Source: Cycas panzhihuaensis
Lineage: Eukaryota > Cycadophyta
Reading direction: 5' to 3'
DNA: 64,000 nt
Assembly (NCBI GenBank): GCA_023213395.1
Contig: CM041465.1
Coordinates: 234,739,741 to 234,803,740 of the forward strand
Position 1 is the stretch's first letter; each line of letters starts with the position of its first letter. The position numbers and the translations under genes were made by a program. Below are positions 22,630 through 34,030 of this stretch, in pieces. Below the pieces are notes generated by a model, which ran no database searches, was not told the DNA's origin, and was given only the letters and a program-made list of their open reading frames with translations.

Positions 22630-23337
22630 AGCCTCAAAGGGATGTGGTCCCTAAGAGAGGGATCACATAGGCTAGGAGATAGTACCCCAAGAGCGGGGTA
22701 GCAGTAGAGTAGGATGTATGTATGTGATCTTGACGGGAAAGCACAAGTCTCCAAGGGGTCATATATAGACTCATATGATTGTACCCCCCCATAAGGACAC
22801 CAACTTCCCATATGTATGATGTAACATATGATTTTGATGTATATATATATAGGGTAATTGGCACCCCACTTTGATATGGGATGTTGCGTATATCATGTAT
22901 GGTAGATGACATGTATGTTTTGTTTTGTATGTTGCAAATATTTTGTTGTATGATGCATGTATTTCCTTCCATGCATGACTATATATCTAACAGGAGTACA
23001 TACATCCACCGTGAATAGGGGTGATAGAGAGGTGTGAGGTTAGAAATAGAGCAACATGTATGTCCACGGAAGAGTATAGTGAAATATACGAAGGAAACAA
23101 TAGGCAAGAGAGAGGAGTGACGGTACTCCAAGGTATTGTCCTAATTAGGGGATGCCCAAATAGGAAGACAAAAGTTCCTGAGAAGATGTGGGAACATGGG
23201 TTCCGCGGGAGGAACCAGAAAGAAAAGGGGAGAAGCCACCTTAAATTGCCATTCTACCCATGGTTAGGAGAAATGGGAACAATTTAAGATGGTAGTTTAG
23301 GCTCATTTAGAAGCATGGCGAAGGGATCGCCAAAAGA
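22630..23337. other. Spacer between antisense gene and pol end, element B
   Basis: Non-coding by eye. It contains gtcatatatagactcatatg near 22755, shared with A and C, and ends at the pol stop. It likely contains the convergent 3' ends of pol and the antisense gene. Confidence 0.5.
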
Positions 23338-24700
23338 TCATGCATAAAACTTCTTAAGGAATTTCCCATTAACAGCTTTCTCAAATTCAAGCCCTTACAG
23401 GGTGGCTATCCTATAAGCACCATTACCAAGGGTCTCGATAATGACAAAAGGGCCAACCCATCGGGGTTTGAATTTGGTCAAATGGTCATGGAGATATTCA
23501 AGCTTAAGGATGTGGTCCCTGGGAAACAAAGGACAGGAATAAAGATGTTTATCGTAGGTCCTTTGCGAGTGAGCTTTGGACACCAGGTTAGCCTGATAAG
23601 TAGCTAAGTGTCTCTCGTCTAAAGCCTCGAGGTCTAGAAGGCGACCCTGACGGATCGACTCTTCGTCGATGAGACCTCGAAGGGAGACTCGTAAAGAAGG
23701 AATCTCCATGTCTAGTGGGAGTACCACCTCAGTATCGTAGACCAAGGAGAACAGGGTCATTCCCATGGCAGAATGGATAGAGGTGTGGTAAGCCCACAAA
23801 GCGGAGGGCAGTTGAAGGTGCTAGTCTTTTTGGGACTTAGCAATGGTTTTCTTTAGGATATTGATGAGAGTCTTACTGAAAGACTCCACTTGGCCATTTA
23901 CCTAAGGGTAGTAAGGAGAAGAAGTTTTGTGAGAAATCTTGAACTTCTCACAAAGCTCATCCATCTCCTTATTACAAAAGAGGGTTCCATTGTAAGTGAT
24001 TAGGACGTCCGAAATCCCAAAATGGCCAATGAAGTGCTGGTAAATGAATGTGGCTATCGTTTTACTAGGAGTAGTAATCAAGGGGATGGCCTCTGCCCAT
24101 TTGGTGAAATACTCCATGACAGTTAAGATAAACTTATGATGCGATGATGAAGGTAGAGAAATAGCCCCGATGAGGTCTAGCCCCCATTGAGTAAAAGGCT
24201 ATGGAGAAACAATAGGGTGAAGGGCCTCCGAAGGCACATGGGAGATATTGGCATGTTCCTGACATCACTAACATCTTAGAGCAAAGGTGTGGGCGTCCTT
24301 GAAAAGGGACGGCTAGAAATAACCCATGCAAAGGATCCTCTAAGCCATAGACTGGCCCCCAAAGTGACCCCCACAAATACCATGGTGGCATTCGTGGAGT
24401 ATTTGGTCAGCTTTGTCGATAATGACGCAGCAGAGGAGGATCCCATTGAAGGACCTCTTATACAATACTTCATCGACAAGGAAGTATTACCTGGCAGAAG
24501 TCTAGATGCAAGATCTAACTTTACTACTAGTATCAGGGCAGTATTGTTGTTGTGTGAGATACTACACTGTATCACCATACCACTCATTATCAATGAGTGG
24601 ATGAGGAGAGACGTCCTGAATCGTTAAGATGGACTCATCAGGGAGAGAATCGTCGACAGGGGCACCAAAGGAGTTAGGAATAGGAGCGTCTACGAGTTGC
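23338..24700 (-). pseudogene. Element B integrase
   Basis: The pol stop TGA is at 23338-23340. The C-terminal GPY/F-type module reads KFKPRWVGPFVIIETLGNGA (about 23420-23480). The core has FTKWAEAIPLITTPSKTIA (about 24050-24110), a second Asp site changed to ITYNGTLF (normally TDNG) and SSPYYP at the end of the intact stretch. The H2C2 zinc region lies at about 24240-24420. Integrase inserts the cDNA into chromosomal DNA, here with 5-bp staggered cuts. The lost catalytic Asp and stops (for example near 23905) inactivate it. No chromodomain is evident. Confidence 0.8.
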
Positions 24701-25020
24701 TCAGCCACTACTATTCCCTTCTTTGATTATTAGTTAATGATATGAAGGTCGAATTCTTGAAGCAGGATGGCCTAACGACCAGCCCTACCCGTTAAATCTG
24801 AACGAGTGAGCAAGTATCGCAAGGGATCAAATTGGATAATCACCTTGGTGGTGTTACCAAGCAAGTAGTGTCTGAACTTCTTAATTACATGGGCCAAGGA
24901 GAGACACTCCTTCTCGGTAGGAGAATAGTTAAGTTCAGCAGCCATGAGGATATGGCTGATGAAATAAATAGCTCTCTCAATTCCTGAGTCATCAACTTGA
25001 GCTAACATAGCGCCCAAGGA
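24701..25020 (-). pseudogene. Element B RT-linked RNase H
   Basis: A minus open stretch with GAMLAQVDDSGIERAIYFIS, the Glu-region motif PTEKECLSLAHVIKKFRHYL and HYLLGNTTKVIIQFDPLRYL. This is the Ty3-type RNase H that follows RT directly. The catalytic sequence is only partly intact: a TAG precedes the Met at 25017 and another follows GRAGR at about 24772. Confidence 0.75.
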
Positions 25021-26040
25021 TTAGTCAGTCGTAGAGGTGTACAGGATGAAGGGCCTATCGAATTGAGGAGGCACCAGCGTAGGAGCAGAAGCAAGGGCTT
25101 CCTTGAGTCCTTTGAAAGCCTTTTGGGTCTTATCAGACCAGGCAAAAGGAGCTCCCTTCTTTAATAGGTTCGTAAGGGGTTTAGTGCTTACAATGAAGTC
25201 CACTAAGAAGTGCCTGAGAAAACTGAGCCTACCTAGGAATGACTTAATCTGTCATTGGGTTCTAGGAGGCGGCATGTCAAGGATTACCCTAACCTTGTTA
25301 GGATCAATCTAAATTCCTTGTTTGGACACAAGAAACCCAAGGAGTTTGCCTAAGGTAATGGCAAACATGTACTTGAGTGGATTTAGACTGACATGATACT
25401 TACAACATCATGAAAAGATGGCCCGCAAGTCAAAGGGATGATGGGCCCTAACACAGGAAAGGACCATCATATCATCCATGAAGACCTCCAATGTGTTATC
25501 AATGAGGTCATGGAAGATGAAATGCATGGCTCTCTGGTAAGTAGCACCCACATTTTAAAGGCTAAAGGGTATTACCTTATAGGCAAAGGTACCCAATGGT
25601 GTAGTGAAGGCCATCTTGTGGCAGTCTTCAAGAGAAATCTGAATTTGGTTATAGCTGGAGAAGCCATCCATTAAGGACATGACTTCAAATCCAGTAGTAC
25701 GATCAGTAATTTGATCGATGAAGGGGAATGGGAAGTTGTCTTTAGGACAAGCATTGTTAATGTTATAGAAATCAACATATATATGGATCACCCTGTTCTT
25801 TTTAGCAATGGGGATAATATTGGAGACCCACTTAGGGTAGTCAAAGGAAGTGATGAGCCTAGCATTGAAAAGCTTCTCAACCTCCATCTTGACGGCAGCT
25901 AAGAGCTTCGGGTGAAGGGGACACTGCTTCTAGTGCACGGGGTGAGCACCAGGGATGGTGGTGAGATTATGGGTCACAATGGAGGGATCAATTCTCTTCA
26001 TGTTAGTGTAATCCCATACGAAAACATCTCAAAACTCTTA
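25021..26040 (-). pseudogene. Element B reverse transcriptase
   Basis: From the right: EVEKLFNARLITSFDYPKWV (about 25830-25885), DFYNINNACPKDNFPFPFID (about 25730-25790), SLMDGFSSYNQIQISLEDCH (about 25625-25685), MAFTTPLGTFAYKVIPFSL (25555-25620), and the catalytic region with MEVFMDDMM-type sequence near 25460-25480. Then come the fingers-to-connection part and KPLTNLLKKGAPFAWSDKTQ near 25130-25185. These are standard Ty3/gypsy RT blocks. Scattered TAG stops split the frame. It would copy the RNA genome using the tRNA primer. Confidence 0.82.
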
Positions 26041-26950
26041 GAATAAAAGGGAGTACTCCCTTACCTCATTAGGAGAACATTCCATCCCAACTTAATGACC
26101 TTGTTGGGGGCCAAGACTATGCCTTGGGTTGTCCCCATGTACATGGCATTACCCTCCTCGAAGTGGAGAGGGGCAAGGTCAATGGGAGGAGGTGGAATAG
26201 GAGATGGGGTTGGGTCAGCAAGTGTGGATCCAACCGTAAGGATCTTCTGGTGACCAAGCCTGTAGTGGCCAGAAGGCAAGTTAGGCACGAAGCCCACTAA
26301 GTGCTCAAGTAGGGCTTCATCATCCTCAAAGTAATCCACCCCATGGATGACCTTACTTCAAGTAGATGAATTGCTAGAGGAGGTAGAGGTAGCGAGACTA
26401 TGGTGGCTGTTAGGCTATCCAACTTCCCCGCGAGACTCTGAAGGAGAGTAAAAAAGGGGTTTCTCGGAAGGAGCAAAAGATAGTTCTTCAAAACCATCAC
26501 CTACGGGAGGTGGTAAGGGAGAAGAACTGATGATGGGCGAGTCGATACGAGTGATGACATATGATACATAGGAGTAGCTAGTCTCACCAAAAGGGGTTCT
26601 AGATGGAGATCTAGAATGAGATGGGTGCAACCTACTAGTGCGAAGGAAAGAGACTGGGTGGAGACAACCCTCGTCTTCATCGTGTGACTCGTCGTCACTA
26701 AACGAAGCAAGGTACTTATAGCTTCCAACACCAATAGGACCAAAACATATCAGACTAGGGAAAGAAGATGTGGGATCTTCTTTAGACAGATTAGGTATAC
26801 CAATAGAGCAAGCTGAGGCATGCATAGAAGGACCTTGGTTTGCCTGATTAGTAGAATGCGTTTGTTTGGTAAGGGGTTGTTCGCGGTGGATCACCCTCAT
26901 TCGCCCATCATGGATGAATTTAAGTTGTCCCCAAAGAGTTGAACACACGG
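26041..26950 (-). pseudogene. Element B protease-RT linker
   Basis: Minus frames of 180 and 92 codons (26415-26957 and 26061-26339) contain FGPIGVGSYKYLASFSDDES, GDGFEELSFAPSEKPLFY and VDYFEDDEALLEHLVGFVPN. The same segments occur in A, C and H, so it is a conserved, acidic and Ser-rich linker. I do not recognise a catalytic motif; its role is unknown. Confidence 0.6.
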
Positions 26951-27690
26951 CTCCCATTTGGTTGAGTCATGGACATCCTAGAAGGAGGTTGTAGTCGACA
27001 TCGCTGTCGAGGACTATAATATCGGTGAGGATAGTCTTGCCCTTGAGGGTGAGCAGAATCACGACAGATCCCAAAGGGGTCTTCTCACTACCGTCATAAC
27101 CTTAGCATTACTATGGAATAGGTTCCAAGGAAAAAATACCAAGCTCTTACATGACACGCAAGGGCATGACATTCACAGAAGAACCACTGTCAACAACAGT
27201 CCTTCGAAGGGTACAATCGGATGTATCGATAGTAATAACGAATGGGAAGTTCTACTGACGTTCCCTTTCATCTGCGGGAGAAAGGTCCTTAGGATCAAAT
27301 AAAATAATGGGTTCGCGACTTTGGGTAATGCCCAAAGTATGAACAGGCACATCATTCGATCCTAAAGCTTCTAAGAGGAGGGCCTGCTACTTGGGATAAC
27401 TCCTCAAAATATCCATCAAGGATATTCCTACAGTAATGGTATGAAGCTCATCCATGATGGAGAAGGGCTTACCCTTCGCGAAAGGTTGGGTAAGTGCCCT
27501 TCGAAAATCGTAATGACCTGGGTGCATATGAATGGCCTTGGGGAAGAGGTATTTCTGGAGGAGGGTTCTCTGGAAGAGGATCGGAAGGAGTAGAAGAAGA
27601 AGCACTTGTTGCTTCCTTGGCGACCTGAGACCGCGGAAGGACATAAGAAGGAGTAGCCTCAAGCAACTAGATCACCTTCTTCCCCTTATT
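26951..27690 (-). pseudogene. Element B aspartic protease
   Basis: The active-site sequence DSGSS is on the minus strand at 27177-27191, in a retroviral-type setting (TVVDSGSSVNVMP). It is followed by the hydrophobic flap region and a glycine-containing C-terminal segment ending near 26960. An N-terminal TFDPKDLP-like segment is at about 27280. Stops interrupt the frame. It would process Gag-Pol. Confidence 0.7.
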
Positions 27691-30001
27691 CTAGGGCTGC
27701 GAAGGTGATGGGGTATGATAGCTAGGGGAACAGGAGGAAGAGGATGAATCCTGAGTACCCTTCCCTTTATCACGGGAAGGACGGGAATTAGGTGATCTTC
27801 CTCAGTTCTGGTTATTCTTGGATTGGGCATTGCAATCGCATTCCCCATGTTTAGGGAATGGATCCTTATGAACTGGTTAGTCTAAATTAGGCCTTGAGGC
27901 CCATTTAGAGGAAGAGTTACATCGAGGAGCATCCTTAGGATGCTAGGCCCTACAACACGAGTCATCGTAGAAGCACACCCTATGAATGGAGCACCACTTC
28001 TTCTCAAGCGGGGGATCTAACTTCCTCGTTTGAGAGGACTAGGTGTTTCCATTCCTCGAGAGGGGAGCTTGAGTTATTTGTTGGACTTGTTTATTGGATG
28101 TTGGGGATGAAGGGGCTTAGAGTTTAAGCTCCTTCATTGTACGCTCGAACGAGTGTATGGCAGATGTGAGGGGGTCTAAGGTCCTCTCAGTCGGGTGAGA
28201 GGAAGACCTGGTGGGTTGCGAAGGTTTGGTATCTTTAGTTAAAGGTGGTGCCTCATGTCGCTGTGAGGGCTTGAGAGGTTTCTTAAGCCTGGCTTGGATC
28301 TAAATCACCTCCAACGCTAAGCACTTAGCGATCACAGAGTTGCATGTGGTCACCCCCATTTTAAGGACTTCCACATGCACTTCAGGACAAAGTGCGTTAA
28401 CGAAGAGATCTCTCTTCAACTCCTAAGGCAATGTTGCCTTAGTGGAGTGAAGCAAGTCATGGAATCGCCTCACAAAGTCACGATTCATCTCATCGTGATC
28501 TTATTTGAGTGATAAGAGGGATTTCATTCCGCTCTTAAATGGATGGGCTATATCAAAGTAGTTGATGAACTCATCCACCAATTGCTGGAATGAATAGATA
28601 GAGTGGGCAGGGAGATGGTAAAACCATTTAAAGACATCACCCTATAAGGATCGTGGAAATAATTTCATTAAGATGTGGTCATAAGCCCAGTAGTCTATAC
28701 ATTCCATAGAAAAACTATGCATATGTTCAGCTAGATCTTACGACAAAGTTCCATCAAATCTAGGAACTTCAGGAGGATGAGGCAGCAGATTGGTTCTTAA
28801 TGCCTCAACAGATAAAGGTGTCAATCTATAGTCAATGAAGGGGCATGCCCTTACCTGGACCATAGGATCAATGAATGACTTAGTAGGTATTGAACAAGGA
28901 GCGGACGGGGGTGGCACACCCATCCCTCCTTGAGGAAATGTCCCTTGCTAGGAGGGGACTTGAGGATAAGTACCTTGGAAGGGTGTCAGGTTCCCTTGTG
29001 AAGGCATGGCAAAAGGGATTATGCTAGATGACGAAAAAGATAGATGTGGAACTGGGTTTTACCCATATAGGCCACCAGTATGTGGGGCAACCCCATATGG
29101 GTGTAGTGGATCCACTCCATAAGCTAGGAGGTGGATTCCTCTACCCTGCCCCCAAGGTTGGGAGGTATACCCTGGGGGGATGTAAAAGGAGGCACCAACA
29201 GATTGATTTTAAGGGTGTGTGGGAGCGGGTCCCACATGACTAATGGCTAGAGGGTTAGTAGGACTGGCAGGCCTACTAGGGAAAGTATGTGCCACATTGG
29301 GGGATGGCACATTGGTTTGGCTAGGGAAGGGTATGCTAACCTTCAACTAAGGAAAAGACATACTATGGGAAGATTCTGAAACACTAGGACCTTGGCGAGG
29401 GATAGAAGGTGTAACATGTGTCCCCATAACAGGAATAGGAAAGGAGCGGGACACATGCATAGGCACGAAGGGGTTGTTGTTATAGGAAGAGTAGATGAGG
29501 ATGAGGAAAGCAGGGAGGAGCGGAAGAAGAAGAGGCTCCTCCACAAAAAACATCCTCAAACCATCTAGGACGTGGTTGGAAATGAGCAGCGCGACGACAC
29601 TCATTAAAGGCTTCGACCACATCAATAGGAGGGGTGTCTACGTGCTCGTAAGAGGTAGACGAGACCTTGAATAAAGTAGAACCCTCGGGATGTTCCTTAT
29701 AAGAGTCACCAACTGAGTGGTAAATCTCAAGAGGAAAATATCCTTCTACCACATGGGTAGAGCGATGGGTGTCAAGCGGGTGGTGTTGGTCACCCGGGTA
29801 GTAAATAGGATCATCACCCTCTTGGGTGGATCCTAGAATAGAAGAAGGAAATTCATGGGTTTCCAAAGCTAAGGTGTGGTAGGCCCAATCGGAAGAGTAT
29901 CCCTCCATAGTCAAATTAGAATCTGACAAAGGAAGAGGACGATACTCAGGGTCTTCTAACAATGGAGGTAGACCACGTAAGCAATGAGAAAAGCGTTACA
30001 T
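27691..30001 (-). pseudogene. Element B gag
   Basis: The probable start ATG is at 29999-30001, since a Met followed by RFSH-LRGLPPLLE-like residues is at the same place in C, E and F. A Pro- and Ser-rich N-terminal part (29480-29962) leads into the capsid segment (PRFDGTLS near 28740, then KSLLSL-type helices at about 28500). A nucleocapsid knuckle lies near 27951-27993, with its second His changed to Tyr (CSIHRVCFYDDSCC). A TAA follows the Met directly and stops occur later, so Gag cannot be made. Retrotransposon Gag family by capsid layout. Confidence 0.78.
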
Positions 30002-30153
30002 ACAAGGTCAACCAACACTATTAGGAAAAGGAAAGGGCGATAAAGGCACACGCATTGGGGGGTACCCAACGAAGAGAACAAAGTAGGAGAAAACCACAAA
30101 GAGGTAGCAAAACCAATGGAAAAGAGCAGAAACTAGCTCCCTTATTGGTAGAT

Positions 30154-30170
30154 CCCCAGTATGGTCACCA
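30154..30170 (-). other. Primer binding site of element B
   Basis: The minus strand reads TGGTGACCATACTGGGG one base inside the 5' LTR. Reversing CpG decay gives TGGCGACC..., which fits the complement of a plant tRNA-Arg 3' end with about two mismatches in 16 by memory. Confidence 0.65.
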
Positions 30171-32252
30171 GTGGATGTGCGTCTATGGGATAGCTACCTA
30201 ACTGAGTAGGAATGGTAAGGGCGGTCGATGGCACAATTGAGGAAAGACCTACAAGTAAGGCAAATACCATGCAAGGCACCCCGTATACCAGAGCACGAGT
30301 TTGGGATCTGCAAATGATATCTAGCTACCTGTAAGTGGTTCCCCACTTCAAACAGTAAGAGGTGAGGCATAGGGTTAGCCTAGGTTGACCTAAGGGAAGG
30401 ATCCCTCCACCCTTAGATGGCCAGAAGGGGAAGGAGAGAACCCTTTAAGGGTTTCCCTAGAACAGAGGGAAACGAAGAAAAGGTAGGAAAGTGAATGGCC
30501 TACAAATAGGATCCCCTTGATTACTTGGCTAGGCAGAAAACCGAGAGAGCATAAAGGAAATAACCAAAGGGAAGAAGTTACGATATGTACAAGCAAACTA
30601 ACCGAGCAAAGTAAGTGGTGAAGTAAGGGGGAAGTTTGCAAGGCAAGAGGGGAAAAGATGAAAGGGGAAGACTTCCTAGGACCTTTTCCTATAACAAATA
30701 TAATGCGAGAAATAAAATGAACAAAATATAAGCCAAGACAGGGGTTGGTTTTCCTTTCTCTTTCTGATGAGCTAATTACTATTGTACAAAAAATTCAAAG
30801 GGAAAAGTGCGATGAGGTAGAGCAAGAGTATGTACCCGAAATGGAGGCGTGTCGAAATGGCGGCATTCCCATGAGGTACCCAAAGTTGCTGCACAAAGCA
30901 CAGCAGACACGAAGAGTTGTGGTAGACCAGAATATGGGGCTTCCTTACCTTCCCCAAAAGTGGTACTAAAGCACTAAGAAAGGAAAAGAAAGGAATAAGA
31001 TGCTAGCAACAAATGAAATACTAAAGTAAAACATAAATGGGAGAACTTACCCATGAGAGAGGAAAAGGAACAGGTCCTTTGTGTCCTCCGCATACCTGTA
31101 AGTAAATGAGAGTATCCCCCCTTCCCGGAGAAAGGGCGCTAGCATACAATAGAAAATCCTAACAATACATATATATATGAGACAAGCATAAACTTAAATA
31201 CATGCACATTAGTATTCAATATTACAATGATAAACTATAGAATAAAAACAACCAAAATAAAAGATGAGTAAATTGGTAAGCCTTAGAGTGGCCCACCTCC
31301 TGTAAGGAATAACCCTACCCTCCCTCAAGAAGCCATAGGACAGTGAGGGTATGGCTGTGTAAGAAGGCTGGAAATAGAGGCAACAAGAGTCAAAAGGGAC
31401 CCAAAAAGATCTATAACAAGCCAAGGCACTAAGGGTAGTAAACCGAGTTGCCGAGAAAGAAGTTGGGTAAGGGACAAGTAGCCGGGGCTTATGTGCGTTG
31501 CCTAGATCAAAATGCGAGCCCTCAAATCAGTGCTATAACAAGTGACAATGCTAATTTTAGTAGCTGAAAATAGCCTCATGAACCCTTGTTTCACTACTAA
31601 GAACAGCACGGGGCAAAAGGGAAGGTTTGAAGGGTAAAGAGCCTCTTAAGGAGCGTGGAAGGTGGTGCGAAATCCACCCAGCTCTCACCCAAATCTTATG
31701 TATCCCTTCTTTGCTGCTATCTTGGGCAAGAAAATGTAGGAAAGGAGGCCCTAATGGCAGAAAAAGGATAGCCTAAAGTAAGACAAGAACAACCTTCACA
31801 GAGCAAACCAAGAAGAACTAGAAATGACATACAAAACAAGGCATAAATTGGACAAGAGAGAAAACTTAAACCAACGAATACCTGAGGAAGAGAAGGGAGG
31901 CTTTTGCCTCAGTCAAGAACTACTGGAAAAAGGATGAGAAATCTGCCAAAGGACAGTGGAACAATAGGTATGGAACCCCTACTAATGAGGCTGGAGGAAA
32001 CACCTACACTTGAGGATGCTTGATGGCTGCTTGGGCAAGAAAATGCTGAAAACTCTCCATGGAGGCCCTCTTCAAGGTGTACAAAGGGCTGGGAAGATAT
32101 CATAGCTATATCGAAGGAGAGCTAGGTGCTGGAGAATGGTTGCAAGTCCTATAACAGCAGTGGAGCAACAGGGAATAGTAGAGCACAAGGCCTTTTTCCT
32201 AGAGAACCTTGTAAAAATGAGCTAAAAGATCCTAAAAATGACTTAGGGAAGA

Positions 32253-32260
32253 CTTAAATA
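32253..32260 (-). promoter_or_regulatory. TATA box in 5' LTR of element B
   Basis: Minus TATTTAAG, 640 bp from the LTR start. The same spacing holds in the other LTR (18147-18154), and TATA boxes lie at similar depth in C, E and F. Confidence 0.5.
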
Positions 32261-32394
32261 CCTAGCCTAAAACCTAAATAGGTGATTAGGGCGTATCTGG
32301 TAGTGAGTCAAGTCACGAAACATGTGGCAATTCTGCAATAAATGCGAGAATTGACATGGCAGATTTTTAAAAATAAATTGAGACAGTTGCCCTG

Positions 32395-32455
32395 CCGCAA
32401 ATTTTATGGTACCACAAAATTTATGGCGGTACCATGATATTTATGGCGGTACAAG
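32395..32455 (-). repeat. GGTAC-type tandem motifs upstream of the LTR promoter, element B
   Basis: Units such as atggtacc and tggcggtacc with aaatttatgg between them repeat at about 20-22 bp. They lie 140-200 bp upstream of the TATA box in transcription direction. Confidence 0.5.
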
Positions 32456-32895
32456 ACTAGAGGCCAACTGCCCAAACAACACTGGGTCAGGCCAATGACC
32501 AAGGAGACTAGTGGGGGGCTGAGACACCTGCCCAAGGGCGCATACAGCAAAGAAACGAGTCATAAGAGCAAAAATATGACTCAAAAGATGTGACAAGTCA
32601 ACCAAACAATGATGGGTCATCATACAGGCAGGGGTGACATGAGCTAAATGGGTCTCGAGGTGAGTAGGGCAGAATGCAGGAAGTGGAATGGCCACCGAGG
32701 TGCCACACTCGCTAGGAATATGCCCCCGCTATAGTCGTCATAGGCTGAATAAGTGTAGATGATGACAAGATCATCTACAAGATCACAGCATGCAAGCATA
32801 CACTCATCTTGGAAGAAAGCAATGATAAGGTGAGAAGCATACCTACACTTACCTGAGTCGACCACTCTGTATCCATTCCTAGAAGCTGGGAAACA

Positions 32896-32900
32896 GTCTC
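32896..32900. repeat. Target site duplication of element B, right copy
   Basis: GTCTC directly after the LTR end, identical to 16051-16055. Confidence 0.9.
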
Positions 32901-34030
32901 CCTAATAAGAGGAGTTCTAGGTTGGGACGTAAAACAGGAAGGGTACCTTCTACTAGTGCAGAGGAAGGAGATAGGGTGAGGAAAGTCCTCATCCTCGCCA
33001 TGGGACTCGTTGTCACTGAAGATGGCAAGTTACCCATAGCTTCTGATACTAATAGGAGTGAAGCGAGTAAGGCTCAAAGAAGAATATATGGGATCTCCTT
33101 CGAGATGAGATGAATCAAGTATGTCGATAGAGCAGGCCAAGGCATGGGTAGAAGGGCCTTTGTCCCCCTTCGTATGACCATGGCTTGCTTGGTTAGTAGG
33201 ACGAGTTTGTTTAATAGGTGGGCATTCATAGGAAATGACCCTCATTCGCCTATCATGGATGAACTTGAGTTGCCCCTAGCGGGTCGAACATATAGCTCCC
33301 ATCTGATTAAGCTATGGTTGACCCAAAAGAACATTGTAGTCGATGTCTACATCCATGACTATAATGTCGGTGAGGATAGTCTTATCCTTGAGAGTGAGCA
33401 GGATCTAAATAGATCCTAATGGAGTTTTCTCACTACCTTTGTAGCCTTGGCATGACTGTGGAATAGGTTCCAAGGCAGAAATGCCAAGCTCTTGCATAAC
33501 ATGTAAGGGCATGGCATTAATGAAAGAACCATTGTTGATAACGGTCCTTTGTAAAGTGCAGTTGGGTGTGTCAATAGTGATGGTAAAAGGGAAGTTCTAT
33601 TGGAATTCCCTTTCACAAGTGGAAGGAAGGTCTTTAGGGTCAAAGGAAATGGCAGGCTCATGACTTTGATTGATACCCAAAGCACGAACGGGCGCGTCAC
33701 CCAATCCTAAAGCTTCTAAAAGGAGTGTCTGTTGTTTGAGATAACTTCTCAAGACATCCATAATGGACATCCCCGCAGCCACGGTAGAAAGCTTGTCGAC
33801 AAAAGAAAGGCTTTTCCCTTTACTGTGGGTTGAGGAAGGGCTCTCCTGAAATCATAGCAACCTGGATGAATGGGAATAGTCTTAGGAAGTAATGAGACTT
33901 CCGAAAGGGAGGTTTCTAGAAGAGGATTAGGGTGTGGAATAGATGAAGAGGCATCGACTACCTCTTCAGCAGCTTGGGACTGAGTTAAGGCATATAAGAG
34001 GGTGGCCTTAAGAATTTGGATCACCTTCTT
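32901..34030 (-). pseudogene. Element C protease and linker
   Basis: It continues the coding segment broken by B. Linker residues (FTPISIRSYG near 33030) match B. The protease region shows MQELGIS near 33480 and FDPKDLPSTCEREFQ near 33600-33640. The active-site triad has decayed to VINNGSFINAMP, so the catalytic Asp is now Asn. A 94-codon frame ends at 33416. Non-functional. Confidence 0.7.

Larger units (their letters stand above)
16056..32895 (-). mobile_element. Element B, full-length Tat-like Ty3/gypsy retrotransposon (16.8 kb)
   Basis: LTRs of about 2.72 kb flank 11.4 kb, with a perfect GTCTC duplication. Minus-strand order: 5' LTR, primer site, gag, protease, RT, RNase H, integrase, spacer with an opposite-strand spliced gene, archaeal-type RNase H, polypurine tract, 3' LTR. 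By eye the two LTRs differ at about 7-10% of positions, almost all transitions, so the insertion is old although younger than its host C. Stops in gag and pol, mostly TAG, make it inactive now. It is the best template for reading the other copies. Confidence 0.92.
30172..32895 (-). repeat. 5' LTR of element B
   Basis: 2724 bp, starting tggatgtgcg and ending gctgggaaaca. It is the partner of 16056-18780, with differences mostly C/T and A/G. The splice-donor-like block is at 30936-30955. The TATA box (minus TATTTAAG) is at 32253-32260, and the repeated ggtac motifs lie upstream of it at about 32395-32455. Confidence 0.92.

Noticed and set aside
23395-23480. A chromodomain after the integrase of B
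   Set aside because: The protein ends at the stop 23338-23340 soon after the GPY/F-type module, leaving no room for one.
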